DNA of 64,000 bases from Hevea brasiliensis (Eukaryota > Streptophyta > Magnoliopsida > Malpighiales > Euphorbiaceae), in the NCBI RefSeq assembly GCF_030052815.1, contig NC_079510.1:39030853-39094852 (forward strand). The letters are read 5' to 3'. Under the pieces are notes generated by a model. That model saw only the letters and a program-made list of their open reading frames with translations. It had not been told where the DNA came from and searched no databases. Positions 23,548 through 48,502 of the stretch are shown here, piece by piece. The position numbers were made by a program, and so were the translations under genes. Position 1 is the stretch's first letter. Each line of letters opens with the position of its first letter.

Positions 23548-26355
23548 ATGGGTTCTTGTGTTTCTGTCCACAAGGGTACCCCAGAATCGGCGATGAAACT
23601 AGGAGTGTCGTTTGGGTCCAGAACAGACAATCTTGGGATTCCAGAATCACCTATCAAGGATAAACATGTCAATGGTGACACTCCGATCAAGACTTTTGAG
23701 GATTATGGTATGATCTTAATCTTTGGTTTAGTTGGGTTGCTTGAATGGAAAAAAGGCAATTATTTTTGCCTTTTAATGTTATGATATAGCATAAAGTCGT
23801 TGGCTTTTCAGCCTTTTCAGTTTTGTGCGATCTGAAATGGGTGGTGGGATGGGTCGGAGTTGCTTTAGATGTATGGCTATGTGCTTGAAGATATCAAGAA
23901 AAATATTAAAATAAAAAATAAAGTTTCTTGTTAAAATCTTTTTTTAGGTAAATATTTGGTACTATTTTGTGGGTTTAACAGTGGTTTTAAGCCTAATTAA
24001 TGGATTGTAGGCATGTTGGTATGGTTGAAGATTTGCTTGATATGTTTGTGAGGGAGATGCTTTGGCCTTTTTGTTTTGTATTGATTCTGGTGATTTGCTT
24101 GCCTTCTGTCTTTTCTTTTTTCTTTTTTAATTTGTTTTGTGTCATCTCCTATATCTTTTACTTTATTTAGGGGAACTTTTAGCATCGTTCTATCCTGCTG
24201 TTGATTTTTTTTTGGGTTATTGATTCTTTTCCTATCATGCTTATTGATTTTATTCTTTATAAAGGATACTATGGTCTAGAATGTATTCATACCAAAGCTG
24301 AGGAGGATTTTTTGTCCTTTTAATATCTTTGGATGGAATTAGTACAGTAGATGAACCTACCCGGACTCTTAGAAGCCTGAGTACTCGAATGCCCTTGTTA
24401 GTTTCTTTTTATATAAATTGTTTCAAGTGTCTATGCATTACAGCTTTCCTTGGACACTATGGTGTAAGAGATTAAAAAAAAATTATTTGGTATGAATTTC
24501 TAAATTAAGTGTCTATGCTGTTGTTATGATAATGCAACCTTTTTCTGTTAGAAAGTCGTATTTTTGGTGATATTTTTGGAATTATACAGCATGTAAAATA
24601 AATATTTTCTGTTAGGAAGTTATTATTGGTGATACTTTTGGAACTACATATCATGCAAAGTAGAATAAGGTTTTTTGCTATGAAGATTTTGTTTTCCCCG
24701 AACAGGTAATGACAAGAGGATAGGCTGGTGTGGCTTTGCTTGAATCTCGCAGTATGTTGACTTTGCATTCTTTAACACCTCATTGCAATAGGTTATCTCG
24801 ATTTGTAACATTTGTTATGCAGACAAGTTATTAGCAATAACCTTCTAAACATAATTAATATTGACACTGAGTTATGAATATTGTCCTGGCCTTTTGAAAG
24901 TACACAACTATGTGGGTTCTTTAATTATGGCAGTCTTTGATGATCATGCGTTGTGTGGTAAATTGTAATCGTTCTTGTAGATGAATAGGGAGAGATGGTC
25001 CACAATCTGAGAATGTGTTGACATTTGGTTTTCATTTGTTAACTTGTTATCAATGTCACTATTAGTTTCTTGAAATCACAAGTAAGATTTTTAGGAATTC
25101 TGTAAATGAACTGAACAGGAAGACCAAGAAAGATAAAGATAGCTGATTACTGTAGATTTTTATGATGGTCTTCCCAGTCCATTGGATGTCTGACAATGAC
25201 ATTGAATGGTGCTTAACACGAGTTGTCTTCTCTGAAGACCTGACAAATGGATAAAGAACAGATGAATGTCTATTTTGTCATATTTAACTTTAGTAAATTA
25301 AAGAAATGGCATATATAATATATTGCATGTTAATCTAAGAATCCAAGAATGATCAAATTTACTGTAGTTTTAATTTCTGTTTCAGCTACTCTTTTTGCTT
25401 ACATTAAGATTGAAGTTAATATATGTGTTACTTACTTTGCAGGCAGCAAAGACGAAACCTTTTTTGATTCCCAACCTTGGTTAGAATCAGATTGTGAGGA
25501 TGATTTCTTCAGTGTCAATGGTGGTAAGAAAAATATTCAAATTGCTCGAGCTTATTTGTCTTGTTAACTTATTATATTTTGTCTTCCGGATTTGTTTTGT
25601 TGTTTATGTGTGTGTCTTGTGGACACGTCACTGAACATATTGAACTTAGTTAGAACTATCTGTGGCTTGCTTCTAAACTACATGTCTATCTGCATTGTTT
25701 TCACTCTGGGACATGACCAATCATGAATGTGATTTTTTCCTGCTAACTAGTCAGTTCTTCCAAGGTCTGCCATTATATCTATGTACTGAAAGACAATCTG
25801 CTGTATTTTGCTAGTCAATGTTAATGAACGCAGAAATGTTAGCTTATGTTAATTTTGTGTATTTTTGCTTCTTACCATGCAGAATTTACCCCATCACGTG
25901 GCAGTACCCCAGTGCATCATAGCTTTTCCACGGGGACTCCCAAGATCAACAAAACTCCTTTGGAAGACGGACATCCTGATTCTATCCTTGAACCATCCCC
26001 AACAGGGAACAAGAAGAGACTATATGAACTATTCCAAGAGAGTTTGAGAGAAGAACCAGAAGCCGATGACCGACAAACGTCTGGCAAGCAGAATACTGCC
26101 AATGGGAAGATGGAAGTCAAGCCAACTATTCTTGATGTTCTTCCGAAATCTGCCTCTGGTACACCTTATTTCTCTGGAACTAACAGTGTCTGTAGTAGTG
26201 AAAGGACTACTAATGGAGATGCGTTAATTGAGAGAGAGAAATCAATCAAGTCTATGCAATGTTGCCTTCCAAGCTTGATTTCTTGCAGTAGTTTTAGTGA
26301 GAGGAAGAAGAAGATGAGTCCAGCTCTGGCAATAGCTGTAAACGATAAAGCCTAA
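23548..26355 (+). CDS. Putatively acylated protein of the At3g27210 family
   Basis: Three exons: 23548-23707, 25443-25523, 25883-26355, all with GT-AG borders and consistent phase, total 714 bases for 237 residues. The N-terminus MGSCVSVHKG has Gly2 for N-myristoylation and Cys4 for palmitoylation, so the protein is probably membrane-attached on the cytosolic side. Other features are a FFDSQPWLESDCEDDFFSVNG acidic block across exon 2, a TPSRGSTPVHHSFSTGTP Ser/Thr-rich block, and a basic, Cys-containing C-terminal region (MQCCLPSLISC). These match the plant-only family of which Arabidopsis At3g27210 is a member, of unknown biochemical function. Intron 1 is long (1,735 bases). The gene looks intact. 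Confidence 0.88.
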
Positions 26356-29300
26356 ATTCTGCTATTTTCATTGCACTGTATATGGAAAATGCTAGGATCT
26401 GAACCCCCTTGAGGTCATAAGTTATATGCACCCAACCCTCACTACAATCAAGTTATGAGTACAAGGGAACTTTATTTATATGGATCAAGGACATATAAAA
26501 GGCAACAATGATAGAGAGTATGTATATCGTAGAGAATATGGTGAAGTTACCTCCTGAAGTTGATAGTTATTATTTAGTGCTGGAGGGATATTGGTTCCAG
26601 AAAGATATTTCCTGAAATAAGAGGAGACGACCATAAATGCCTCTTGTAATGATATCTATATTTATAGAGGAAATGTACTTTGTGTGCATGCTCGTTTTTT
26701 AATGTAATTATGGATTTCTTTTTTGATCAGATAGTTATTTATTTATTTATTTATGTCTACAATACATACATTGGATGCATCTGAAGCAGGTTTATTTCAA
26801 CTGGTATAGATATTTTAATCTGGTGTGTTGAGGGTGAGCGTGTATGGTAAAATTGCTACATTATGAACTAGACACCATGTGTTCATTGAACTGCTGAAAC
26901 ATCATCCCTACAGTGTTATACAATTAGTGTGCATCAGAGCCTTCTTATTCCTAGAGCTTGCAATGTCAGGAAGAGGCCAATGCAGTAGGATCAAGGTACG
27001 TGAGTGTCTGCTCTTTAGGTACTCCTGTTCCTTCATCATATCTAAAAATGTAGTTCCAGTAACGACTGAAGTGTAATGCTGTCAAAACCACATTGTGAGT
27101 TGAGGGCATTCTGTTGGGTTTTCTGAGCTCATCACTTGCACTTTTGCTTGCTGCATAACATTGCACATTCAAGCCCTCAAGACTCAACCCTTGATAGTGG
27201 ATAGTTCTCCAGGCTAGTGGACAAGAGCTGCTTCAGAAAAACAAGTATCCCGATACATCACATTATCATTCCTTGATCTCGGCCAAAAGGTTCCAGGAAA
27301 TGACAAATTAAGTTACGAGATCTTGTTCTTGCAATTCAGCAAGACCAATCAAATGTCTATTGCGTAACCTGCCGATCTGCAACCTGTTATTCTAGGACAA
27401 GATCCATAACAACTTAAAGCAAAAACGGCCAATGTTGAGGCATAAGCATGTGCCTAAGTAGATTTTTATCTTCTCCATTCCTTTGTTTTTATAATGGACC
27501 AGCTATTGGGGGACCAGCTGATGTACCTGTAAGCTTAACTTTTTATGCAAGGAATCCATGGACTGTTTTAAATCAATTAGCTGGAGCAGACTTGCAGCCA
27601 TCTCTGAACTCTACTTCAGGTTTCATTGATGGGGCCTATCTGTTGCAGAGCTTAACTTCTCTCCCTGTCCTTTTCTTAATTAAAGCTCATTCCATTGGTT
27701 CTTTTTTTTTTTTTTTTTTTTTAATTATGCTAGTCTCTCAATTTGTTTGTTTATTTTTTCATTGACAGACGAAGTTCCTAAGGCATGAGATGTGTGGCTG
27801 TGGATTGAAGCCCACTATCAGAATGGCCCATTCTGTGGACTCCTTTCAACAAATTCAAACTTTAGGCCCATCTAAGAAAAATGTATTGGAATTGTTAGGG
27901 TTTATAACCCCTAAAAATGGGTAAAGCCCATCTTGGCACTATCACCATAGCCCCTCCAACAGGCCTAGCCATCAGTCTTGTTCTAGTTCGAACTGGCCGG
28001 AAATGCATTGAAACCGCAACCATGCCTCCTAAGATTCGGTATGATTCAGGTCCCGGTCTCAATTTTGGTTCCAATTTGATTTGGTTAAAAACCATCGATA
28101 TATTTTTTTGGATTTTTAAAAAATTTTTTTAAATAAAAGAGGCAGTTTGAATCTGAATCGTTCGGTTCAGTTTTAGTTTGAGTCAAATATGAGTTTAACT
28201 AATTTTAATTTGATTTTGGTTCAATTTAAATTAGTCAGATTCTAATTCCGAATCAGCCCTTGGTTGGATCTGCTCTCCAATGCCAGGCTACAATTGACGA
28301 GAGATTATTAGTACGGTGCATATGCACTATCTCTCATAGTCATGTGAAATTTACTTTCCATATTACAAGGAGGATCCACATTTTTATGTGAAAGAAAGTA
28401 TTTTTGTGTGCATCTGAAGTATTCCATCATCTTCTGCTATTGACTAAATAGAAAGAATTAATGCAAAATCTCATTATTTATATTGAGAAAATTCAATTTT
28501 ATTTTATTTGAAAATTAAAATTTTATAAAAATTTAATTCAATTAATTTTTTTCATTAATTCTCATATTTAAAAAATTTATTATGCGAAAGAATTAAATTA
28601 TTTTTAATTTAAAATAATATATTTAAAAGTAATAAAAATCATATAAAAATAATATAATTACATGAGAATTGAATTATATAAAGTGAGAGATGAAAATATA
28701 ATTAGATGCTAAAATGAAAGGAATAAGAAGAGAAAGCAACAGCAAATAGATTTCACGATTTTTCTTGAAAAAAAAAAAAAAAGAAAATCGAGGAAAATAT
28801 GAAAAATAAAATATTTTGTCTTTTCTTTTTCATCCCAATATTCTAATGACATTCAACAAAAAGAGGAAAAAAGTAGCAATTTTTTTTTATAGTTTTTTTC
28901 TTTTTTCCTTTCCTTTCTGTTTCTTGCGTAAGGGCAAAGTCTTTTTTCTTGAGATTAGCAAAGCGATAATGGATGAAGTTGGTGCCAACCATGGCTGTCA
29001 GTCACAAGTTCACAACCAGATTGGATTGGCAGGTTTCATCGGTTCAATTGAGAATCGATCCAAACTTTCAGAAAGAAATGATAGCAAACGCAGAGAGGCC
29101 TGCAGGCTTCAGAAATTTTTTTTTTCTTCTTTCGGCCTGCAGGATTTTTGACGCATGGCAGGTTTCTATAATTCCGTTGTTACAATACAGCACGGCACGC
29201 TCCATGAGTTGAGGGATTGCGCAGAAATGGGCAAACTATAATTCAGTGGTTCCTATTCCAGAAATGTATCATAACGGGTACTTGCTAGAGGAGAAACTGT

Positions 29301-29858
29301 GGAGATGAACTGTCGTCTCTGTCAATGTTTTGAATAATAATAATAATATTTACCACCCAATTAAGTTTTTTCTTGTTTGATCGATATCTTGGAAATGTTT
29401 AAAGCAAAGGGAATCCTCCTGACCTCCGATGCCATAAGTTTTCATTAACGCATGAATGAATGAATGATTCTGTTTGCAGCAAGAGGCTAATAACCATAAC
29501 TGAAGTGAAAAGATAACAAAGGTAGCCATGATGCCATGATCATAGCAACAAGTAACAGTCTCCCATTCTATTCAGTCAAAGAAGCTTTTGGTTGGATTTA
29601 CCTTAAATTGTGTTTGCCTTTTGTTAGATGGATTGATACAGTCTATTGATCCAACTCATCATTAGCAATGTGGATCCCTAAATCTGCTATTATATAATTC
29701 AGGAATGACTTAACTACACCCGAGTGTATATATCTAATTTAAAAAATCAACCTTTTTTAATCATTAGTTTTTGAAGTTTGATTGCTGACAGTGGCTGCTG
29801 AATCAATCTAACTCTAATGGTTATGCATGCACCTCCTCATCAGGATTATAATTGCACC
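26356..29858. other. Intergenic DNA with no supported gene
   Basis: About 3.5 kb. Short frames at 27448-27765, 27917-28132 and 28816-29212 show no recognisable family. TAGGCCCATC (27863) and TTAGGGTTTATAAC (27893) resemble site II and telo-box promoter motifs, but no clear gene follows. Around 28035-28260 is a degenerate GGTTCGG-type tract like the MITEs at 16381 and 18510, and a MITE-like segment lies near 28300-28440. Confidence 0.5.
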
Positions 29859-30503
29859 CAGTGACGGAAAATCCATTTAGAGGGGCCAACTAAAAAAATA
29901 TGTTATTCATAAAAATAATATAAATTGTAAAAAAAAAATTTAAAAATAAAATATATTTGTTAAAAATTAAATGAAAGTTATTGTTAATTAAAAAAAAATA
30001 AATGCTTAACATTAAAAAACAAATGTACTAGAATTTCATTTGATAATTTATTAAATAATTTAAATTTCAAAGAAAAGCAATTAGTGGTTGTAGTAAAATA
30101 AAATTGATGGTAAAGAATAAGCCAAGAAATAATAATGTCTTAAATTTTTTTACAAAAAAATTTATGTTTCACTATTGATATCATTCAATTAAAATTTAGA
30201 GTTTTATTTTTTATAAAATTAGTAATACTCCTAAAAATTTTTAAAATATTAAACCCTAAACCCTAAACCCTAAACCCTAAACCCTAAAATATTAAGACAA
30301 CGATTGATTTTTGAGAAACTATTACTATATTATACCCCTAAAAGATTTTAAAATATTTATTAAAATTTTATGAGGCCTAATATCTCATAAAATTTATATA
30401 ATAATAATTAAAAAAATACTAATTTTTAAAAAATTACTATTATACCTTTAAAAATTTTGAAAACTCAGGCTCAGTGCGTTGCCCAAGTGTAGCTCCGCCC
30501 CTG
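29859..30503. mobile_element. Short TIR DNA element, 645 bp, AT-rich core
   Basis: It starts CAGTGACGGAAAATCCA and ends TAGCTCCGCCCCTG, whose reverse complement CAGGGGCGGAGCTA matches the start with a few changes. CAGNGRCGGA...TCCGCCCCTG borders are common on small non-autonomous plant DNA elements. The core is AT-rich and non-coding and contains the telomeric repeat at 30251-30285. No convincing target duplication was found, so the superfamily is undecided. Confidence 0.55.
30251..30285. repeat. Interstitial telomeric repeat, five AAACCCT units
   Basis: Five perfect, uninterrupted copies of AAACCCT (Arabidopsis-type telomere repeat TTTAGGG on the other strand), flanked by AT-rich element sequence containing TAAAATATT on both sides. 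Confidence 0.95.
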
Positions 30504-30773
30504 ATTTCACCACTTTCCGATCTGTTATAGCTTTCAGCCTTTCACAATTGGCAGTGTAAGACAGAAAGGGTATGTTTTAATCATAATTCACTAGTTGATG
30601 ACAAGAATAAAAACTGCAAAATACTTGATCTGGGTCCCGCACACCATCCCCTTCTCAAGTGGATTATCTACAATGTGAAAAAGCTTCCCCACTTTAAGCC
30701 CAGAAATCTCACTGGTTAGTTAAGCCCAAGAAAAGAGACAGAACACCACAAATCTCTTTAGTTTTTCCCTCCC

Positions 30774-30782
30774 TTATATATA
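30774..30782 (+). promoter_or_regulatory. TATA box of the lipase gene
   Basis: TTATATATA, 46 bases before the ATG at 30828, fits a short 5' UTR. Confidence 0.6.
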
Positions 30783-30827
30783 GGGGAACCCCCCACTCAA
30801 GAACAAACAAAGGCAAAGTAGTATAAT

Positions 30828-33800
30828 ATGATGGCTCTCCATGGCATGCCAATTCTGTTTGCTGGATTTGCTTTCTTTGTTTTTAATCTTTTCTTGATGC
30901 TTATGTCCCATCAAGCCTATGGCATTTGGGATCCCCCTGCAGTTATTGGTTTATGTGATTCATCTGTGAGAGTTTATGGTTACAAATGCCATGAGATTAA
31001 TGTGAGAGCCAATTCTCAAAGAACTACTCTTATTAATAAGAGCTTACATAGCTATGTAACCAGAAAATTAAGAAATGATTCATATTATTGACTAACATAT
31101 GCAACATGGGCATATGTGTTTTCAGGTGAAAACCCAAGATGGATACATACTTGGCGTGACAAGAATACCAAATGGGCGTAGTGCGAGTGGAGATAATGTT
31201 ACCAGGACGCCTGTTCTATTACAGCATGGAGTTCTTGTGGTATGTGCCTCCATTTATAGCACTTTGTCTGTTTCATTAATCTAGCTCATACTTCTTTTGT
31301 GTGGAAGAGGAAGAGGAAGAAGATTGAAATGTTGTGTGAGTTGCTGTGAATGTGAACCTTACTTCTATAGCTTTTGAAATACTGACAAAATTAAGAATGA
31401 TTAAAATGAGCCGAGAGTTGTCCATATTTCGCTATTAATTTGAATACATAATGAATCAATTTGAATACATAATGAATCGGGTTTACATAAATTTTTGGAT
31501 TACCATCATAAGTTCATCACAGTATCATGCTGCAAAAGAAATGAGGGTAGCAAATAAATGGCAGGATAACCCTGTCACTGAAACATGCACATAAGAAATC
31601 ATTTGATATGGCATTTTGAATTATTGTTTTAATGAGTCCATCACATGGTTTCATCATGAACATAATAAGTGCAGTTGAAATAGGAATCTAAACCCATAAA
31701 GCCTGCAACAATGGGCTTGATTTAGCATTGAAATCAAACATAATTATTTTGCTTATATCCTTAATTGGGTTTTGGGTATCAAGAATTTTAATGTCTTATG
31801 AGGAAGCACCATTAATTTCTTGATATGGTTCACTTTTGAAAATTCAAGAAATTAATACCTTTCTTGTTGTGAAGATGCCAACCCATTATTTATGGGCCTG
31901 ATTGTCAGTATTCAAGATCTTCATCTCGTTCTCTTCTATTGCTCAAAAATGGCTGCTAGTTTCGTCTATTTGTGGCTTTAGACACACCGAAAATCTTTGC
32001 AAATTTTGAATTCCAATCATATTTTAACTTGAAGGTCCTGAATTTTATATTTGAATTATCTTTTGACAATGTTATAGCAGAAATAATATATCAAAATACA
32101 TGTAATATTTGTTAATTTTTCATGGTGTGCAGGATGGGATGTCATGGCTTATGAATAAACCAGAACAAAATTTACCCATGATTTTGGCTGATAAAGGATT
32201 TGACGTTTGGATTGCTAACACCAGAGGGACCAGATATAGCAGACGACACACCTATCTCCAACCCAGTCAATCGGTTTGCTCTCTCTCTCTCTCTCTCAAT
32301 TACCATTATTAAAAAATTTCATTTGAATCAGATCAGTCCAATCTCAGTTCAAACTTATAAAGCTCTGATTTAATCCGATTCCAAATTAAACCAAACCAAT
32401 TTCAATCCGATTCTATATTCAAACCTGGGTGTTTCACACTTCTCATGGCACTTCACCATTAGAAGGTTACGTAGTACAAGCTAGTACAATGACACCAACC
32501 TAAATAGAAAGGAGAAAAATCAATACAATTTTGTACTGCTTGTACTATTTTGTTAATATTGCATAACTGAAATTTTAATTCCTCTAAAGATTTATTAATT
32601 TATCTATGGCCATTGGCAGGAATTCTGGAATTGGTCATGGGATGAATTGGCAGCCTACGATCTCCCAGCACTTTTTGACTATGTGCACAACCAGACGGGG
32701 CAGAAGCTACATTACGTGGGTCATTCCCTGGTAAGAATCATATACTGATACCAGCAGCAGCTAATTAAGACTTGTTAGAGAAATGCCAAAATCTTTGGTC
32801 CAATCCTATAAATTTTTCTCATTGATTGTGTTTTGGCAGGGAACTTTGATAGCTTTGGCATCTTTCTCAGAAAGGTTGCTGGTGGACAAGTTGAAGTCAG
32901 CTGCCTTGTTAAGCCCAATTGCTTACTTAAGCCACATGAAAACTGCACTCGGTGTTGTTGCTGCTAAAGCATTTGTTGGTGAGGTATGCAAGCTTCTGTT
33001 CAATCGGGAAACAGACTGGTGACCAGTTCGGTTTAATTCGATTTTATTTTTAATAATAATAATAATTGTCTGCTATTCTTACAGGTCGGTAAAATGTTCG
33101 GCCTTAAAGAGTTCAATCCTAAAGGGTAAAAATCCAAAATTCCTTGCTAGGAACCATCAAAATGCTATAAAATAAGGGTCCCCTTATTTTGATAATTTAT
33201 TTATTTTTGCAGGGAGGAAGCAACAAGATTTCTTAGATATGTGTGTGCTCATCCAGAAGTCGACTGCTATGATTTGTTAACTGCAATTACTGGTATTAAT
33301 CCATATATCCTTAAGCTAATGTTAATACAGTTTGTTCATATTACTTCCTGCTACTAAGCAATCATATTGACTTTGTATTAATTAATTTCTGCCAATTTAA
33401 AGGCAAGAACTGCTGCCTCAATACTTCCACTGTAAATCTCTTCTTGAAGAATGAACCTCAATCCACAGCAACCAAGAACATGGTGCATCTGGCTCAAAGT
33501 AAGCTTATAGCCACCTTCAATTCCCAATCCCTGATTTCTTCTTTTTTTTTTATTTTTTAATTTTTTTAGGGTTAATATAGAAATTGTGAATTGCATGCAG
33601 CTGCTCGAGATGGAGTTGTAGCAAAATACAACTATGGGAATCCTAGCGACAATTTGATACATTATGGAACTGTCAAACCTCCAATTTATAAGCTATCAGA
33701 CATCCCCCCAAAGCTTCCTCTCTTCATCAGCTATGGAGGACAAGATGCTCTATCTGATGTCCGAGATGTTGAGCAATTACTTGACGATCTCAAGCTCCAT

Positions 33801-33926
33801 GATGTCCTCAAGTTCACAGTACAGTTCGTTAAGGATTATGCTCATGCTGATTTCATCATGGGGGTCAATGCTGCGGATGTTGTTTACAATCAAGTCTATA
33901 AATTTTTCATGAATCATCGTTTCTAA
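30828..33926 (+). CDS. Triacylglycerol lipase, acid-lipase type (LIP1/MPL1-like), 9 exons
   Basis: Exons: 30828-31001, 31126-31239, 32133-32273, 32620-32730, 32840-32983, 33085-33125, 33213-33292, 33403-33498, 33601-33926. They sum to 1,227 bases for 408 residues, close to Arabidopsis LIP1 and MPL1. All introns are GT-AG and phases match. A signal peptide or anchor covers about residues 1-32. An alpha/beta-hydrolase lipase follows: the N-terminal lipase signature [14 protein letters not shown], oxyanion-side HGVL, nucleophile S179 in GHSLG split by the exon 4/5 junction, probable catalytic D349 in YGGQDALSD, and H382 in YAHADFI. The family hydrolyses neutral lipids; the annotated plant name is usually triacylglycerol lipase 2. 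It probably enters the secretory pathway. Start is MM; the second Met (30831) would change one residue. Confidence 0.92.
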
Positions 33927-34639
33927 AAATCTGGAATCTAAACCGATGTTTTCTTGATAATAATAAATTATTATATATCATGATTTTATCCCAAAGCAAT
34001 TAACTTGGGAAATAATGTACACAGCTCACTGGGGCTAATAACAGCAGTATATTTGAGCTGTTCAGCTGAAATTTTTAAAAAGTAATATATATGAAGGACA
34101 AGCAGACCACTTTCAAATTCATCGTTTTACTTGTGTGTTCAGTGTTTGGCTTTTGAATTAGAAGTTCATCTATGGAATATTTAAGAAATGAGATCAAGAG
34201 CTCAAGAAATAAAAAAAAAAAAAAAACAACAACAACTTGAGGCCCCAATAATAAGTCTGTGGGAGGCTGCAAGCACCAAATATGTATGTATATATATTAT
34301 TGTATATACAAGATTTGAGCTTAAAGACAAACCCATCATTAACCATGATCACCCATGATAGCTAGCTTAGTTTGAACGTTAAGCTTCTGCGTATGTGACC
34401 CCTGACCGACTAGATTTTGCTTTAAGGCAATCCAACTAAACACAGTTTGAGTTCATTAAACTTTGCTCTTGGTTTGTTTCAAAATTACACGAATGCCTTA
34501 TAACAGACAGCATATGCTTCAGGACAATATGGTCTAATGTAAAATTCTTGACATGTTCATTTGTGAAATAATCATGGGTCATCGATATTAAGAATAAGAG
34601 ATTGTTGTGAAATAATGATAGGGCCAGATAGGATGTTGG
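33927..34639. other. Intergenic DNA
   Basis: Lipase 3' flank and blue-copper-gene upstream region. Contains an A-run near 34210. No gene seen. Confidence 0.5.
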
Positions 34640-34667
34640 GGTAGGTGTTTTAATTACTATATATATA
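34640..34667 (+). promoter_or_regulatory. Blue copper gene promoter: AC-like element and TATA box
   Basis: TATATATATA at 34659-34667 lies about 40 bases before the first ATG. GGTAGGT at 34640-34646 is the reverse complement of ACCTACC, the AC element bound by MYB factors in xylem and phenylpropanoid genes. The match is seen; function is inferred. Confidence 0.4.
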
Positions 34668-34707
34668 CCAGGGCAACATGAATGATTCCAACAAGCAATA
34701 AAGAGGA

Positions 34708-35322
34708 ATGTTGAAGAGAATGACAATGGATTGTAGAGTTTTCTTGGTGTTGGTTTTTGTTGCTTTGATTGTAGAAGGAGCCTTGGCAGCTCAACATATT
34801 GTTGGAGGAAGCCAAGGTTGGGAGGAATCTACAGATTTCAATTCATGGACTTCTGGTAAAAAATTTAAGGTTGGAGATCAACTAGGTAAGCTTCTTCTCT
34901 TCAAACACATCGTAAATATACACTTTCCCTTCAATTTAATTAATGGCTACTAGCTAATATGAAATCTACGTTTTTTTACAGTTTTTAAGTACACTTCAGG
35001 GCTACACAGTGTGGTTGAACTTGCTGGTGAGAGTGCCTACAAGAACTGTGATCTTGGCAGTGCACTAGACTCCATGAATACTGGCAATGATGTAGTGAAA
35101 TTGAGCAAGGTGGGCACTCGTTACTTTGCCTGTGGTACCTTAGGGCACTGCGGCCAAGGCATGAAGGTGAAGATTACAACAGAAGCAGGAACTGCACCTT
35201 CTACACCAGACTCATCTTCCTCATCACCAGCTGCTTCCTCTGCCTCCATTCACTCTTTTGCTTGTTCATTTGTTCTGGTTGCTGCATTAGTGGCCAGCAG
35301 TTTGCTATATTACATGCTTTGA
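34708..35322 (+). CDS. Phytocyanin (blue copper protein, uclacyanin-like), GPI-anchor type
   Basis: Two exons, 34708-34885 and 34982-35322, give 172 residues. The intron splits the codon for V60, a conserved intron position in phytocyanin genes. A signal peptide ends at about ALAA (residue 28). The plastocyanin-like domain has the four type 1 copper ligands: H68 (SGLHSV), C110 (YFACGT), H115 (LGHCG) and M120 (GQGM), with C82-C116 available for the usual disulfide. Met as axial ligand points to uclacyanin or plantacyanin, not stellacyanin, which has Gln. A Ser/Pro/Ala-rich linker (about 128-150) and hydrophobic tail (153-172) predict a GPI anchor at the outer plasma membrane. Role is probably single-electron transfer at the cell wall. 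Three in-frame Met (1, 5, 7) make the start uncertain; Met7 gives the more typical signal peptide. Confidence 0.9.
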
Positions 35323-37051
35323 GCAAGTTAATTAAGGTTATTGGGTTTAAAGATTGGGTTGAAAGCTATTCATTTTGTACGCTCGTTTGTGGAGTTTCTT
35401 AAAATGTAGTTCATTTGTGGAATTTGTTTGTAGGTTGAGGAACAAATCATAAAAGTATGCATCTGTTGGATATTGTTCTTAATAGATGACTGAAATAAAA
35501 GATTTAGCCTATTTTTTGAAAAAATATTTTTCCAAAAAACATTAAGATTTTTTTAAAGAAAAATGACTAATAATATTATAACCCAATAATAGGTATAAAA
35601 TATTTTCTTAGAAAATAATTTCTATGAAAAATATTTTTTTTTTACAAGTTATTTTCTGTGAAACAAACGAAACTTAAGGGGTATTGCATGGGGTAAATAA
35701 AATTACATGAGTATATTTTGACTAATTAAAATAACCAATTAATTAACAATTAAACTTTTTTATTATACAATTATTACCTATGTGTTTTCATATTTTAATA
35801 GTGCTGATTAATTTTTTTTTTTAATTTTCAACATTATCAAATATACTTTTTTTTAATATAAGGAATTAAATTAAAAAATCATTCAGAATTAATTTGAGTT
35901 TCATTTATCATAGTTAAGTTTTATTGGTATATATTTTGTATCATATAAATTCAAGCGAGTATAATAAGTTTTATAATTTTTATTAATAGTGCATAATATT
36001 CTATTTATTTTTATTTTATTTTTTTAAAATAATTAATTTTAATTGAGAGTCTAATTCTATTAAATTAAAGCTTATTAGTATTCAATGGCCATTATCAAGG
36101 AATCCACAAAAAGAAAAATCGTGTCAATTCCATGACGAATCGCTTGCTAGAAAGGAGGAATAATTTGGGGACGTGTTGAGCAAATAGAGAAGGAGCACTT
36201 GCTACGCAACAGTAGATGGGGCGAATATGTTCAAATCAAAATTTTATAATTTTAAAGCTTACTCGGTTCCCCGATGGTAGCATATTTTCACATGCTTGCC
36301 GAGTGAAGGGCCAAATTAATTTGACATATAGATGATTTTGGCACAAAAATCTGACTTTTTAAAATAAGAAAACGAAAATATTTAAACCTTAATAATATTA
36401 ATTATTTTAATAATTATTAATTATTTTAATAACTATCAACTATTTTAATTACAATTAGTCGTTAAATATTAATAATTAATTGTTAACTGTTTATATCGAT
36501 ACTAAAGTAAAGGTATTTATTAAATTTTGTTGACCTTAATTAAAGTATTTTTTTAACTTTTAAAAGTTGATATTAATGATATATTATTAAATAATATAAA
36601 TAAAAAAAATAATATTTTAACTCCGAAAAAAACACTAGACATTAACTTAAAAGTTATTGTTAGCTTTGATATTGTGAACTTTTTAGTTAAATTTTAATTA
36701 AAATTAATTTTATTAAATATATATTTTTTTTAAAATAAATATTTTATGTACTAATCTTATGAAATTTTATATGATTGGTAAAAAGTAAATGTGTAGAATA
36801 TATAATTTAATACGCATTAATAAAATTATTTATAATTATTAAGTATATTAAATATACATATATTTCTCTCTAAAAATTATAAATTCTAATTTCTTTAGGA
36901 ATAAAAATAACTTTTTTTCTATATAGGAAATACTACTTTTTTAGCACTATCACTGTACCTGATAATTAGCTCAAAATAATCAAATTAAAGTCTCCGTTTC
37001 ATTGGACCTCTTTTCGGTTTCAAACTCACAATAAGAACGAAGCCAGAGCTG
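35323..37051. other. AT-rich intergenic DNA
   Basis: No gene seen. Holds the 3' flank of the blue copper gene and the promoter side of the UKL gene. Confidence 0.55.
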
Positions 37052-48422
<11,371 letters not shown>

Positions 48423-48502
48423 GTAATCATTTTCTTTTTTTACTTGAAGATTTTACGTTATCCGTTTTGTGCTTGAATTTTGACATGAAAGATTAGTCTG
48501 GG

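Noticed and set aside
27448..28132. Possible small genes near site II and telo-box motifs
   Set aside because: The frames end in T-rich or MITE-like sequence, show no domain and have no supporting splice pattern.
28816..29212. Overlapping plus-strand frames
   Set aside because: Low-complexity start, no recognised family, two frames compete.
30251..30285. A chromosome end or telomere
   Set aside because: Only five units, surrounded by element and gene sequence on both sides; it is interstitial.
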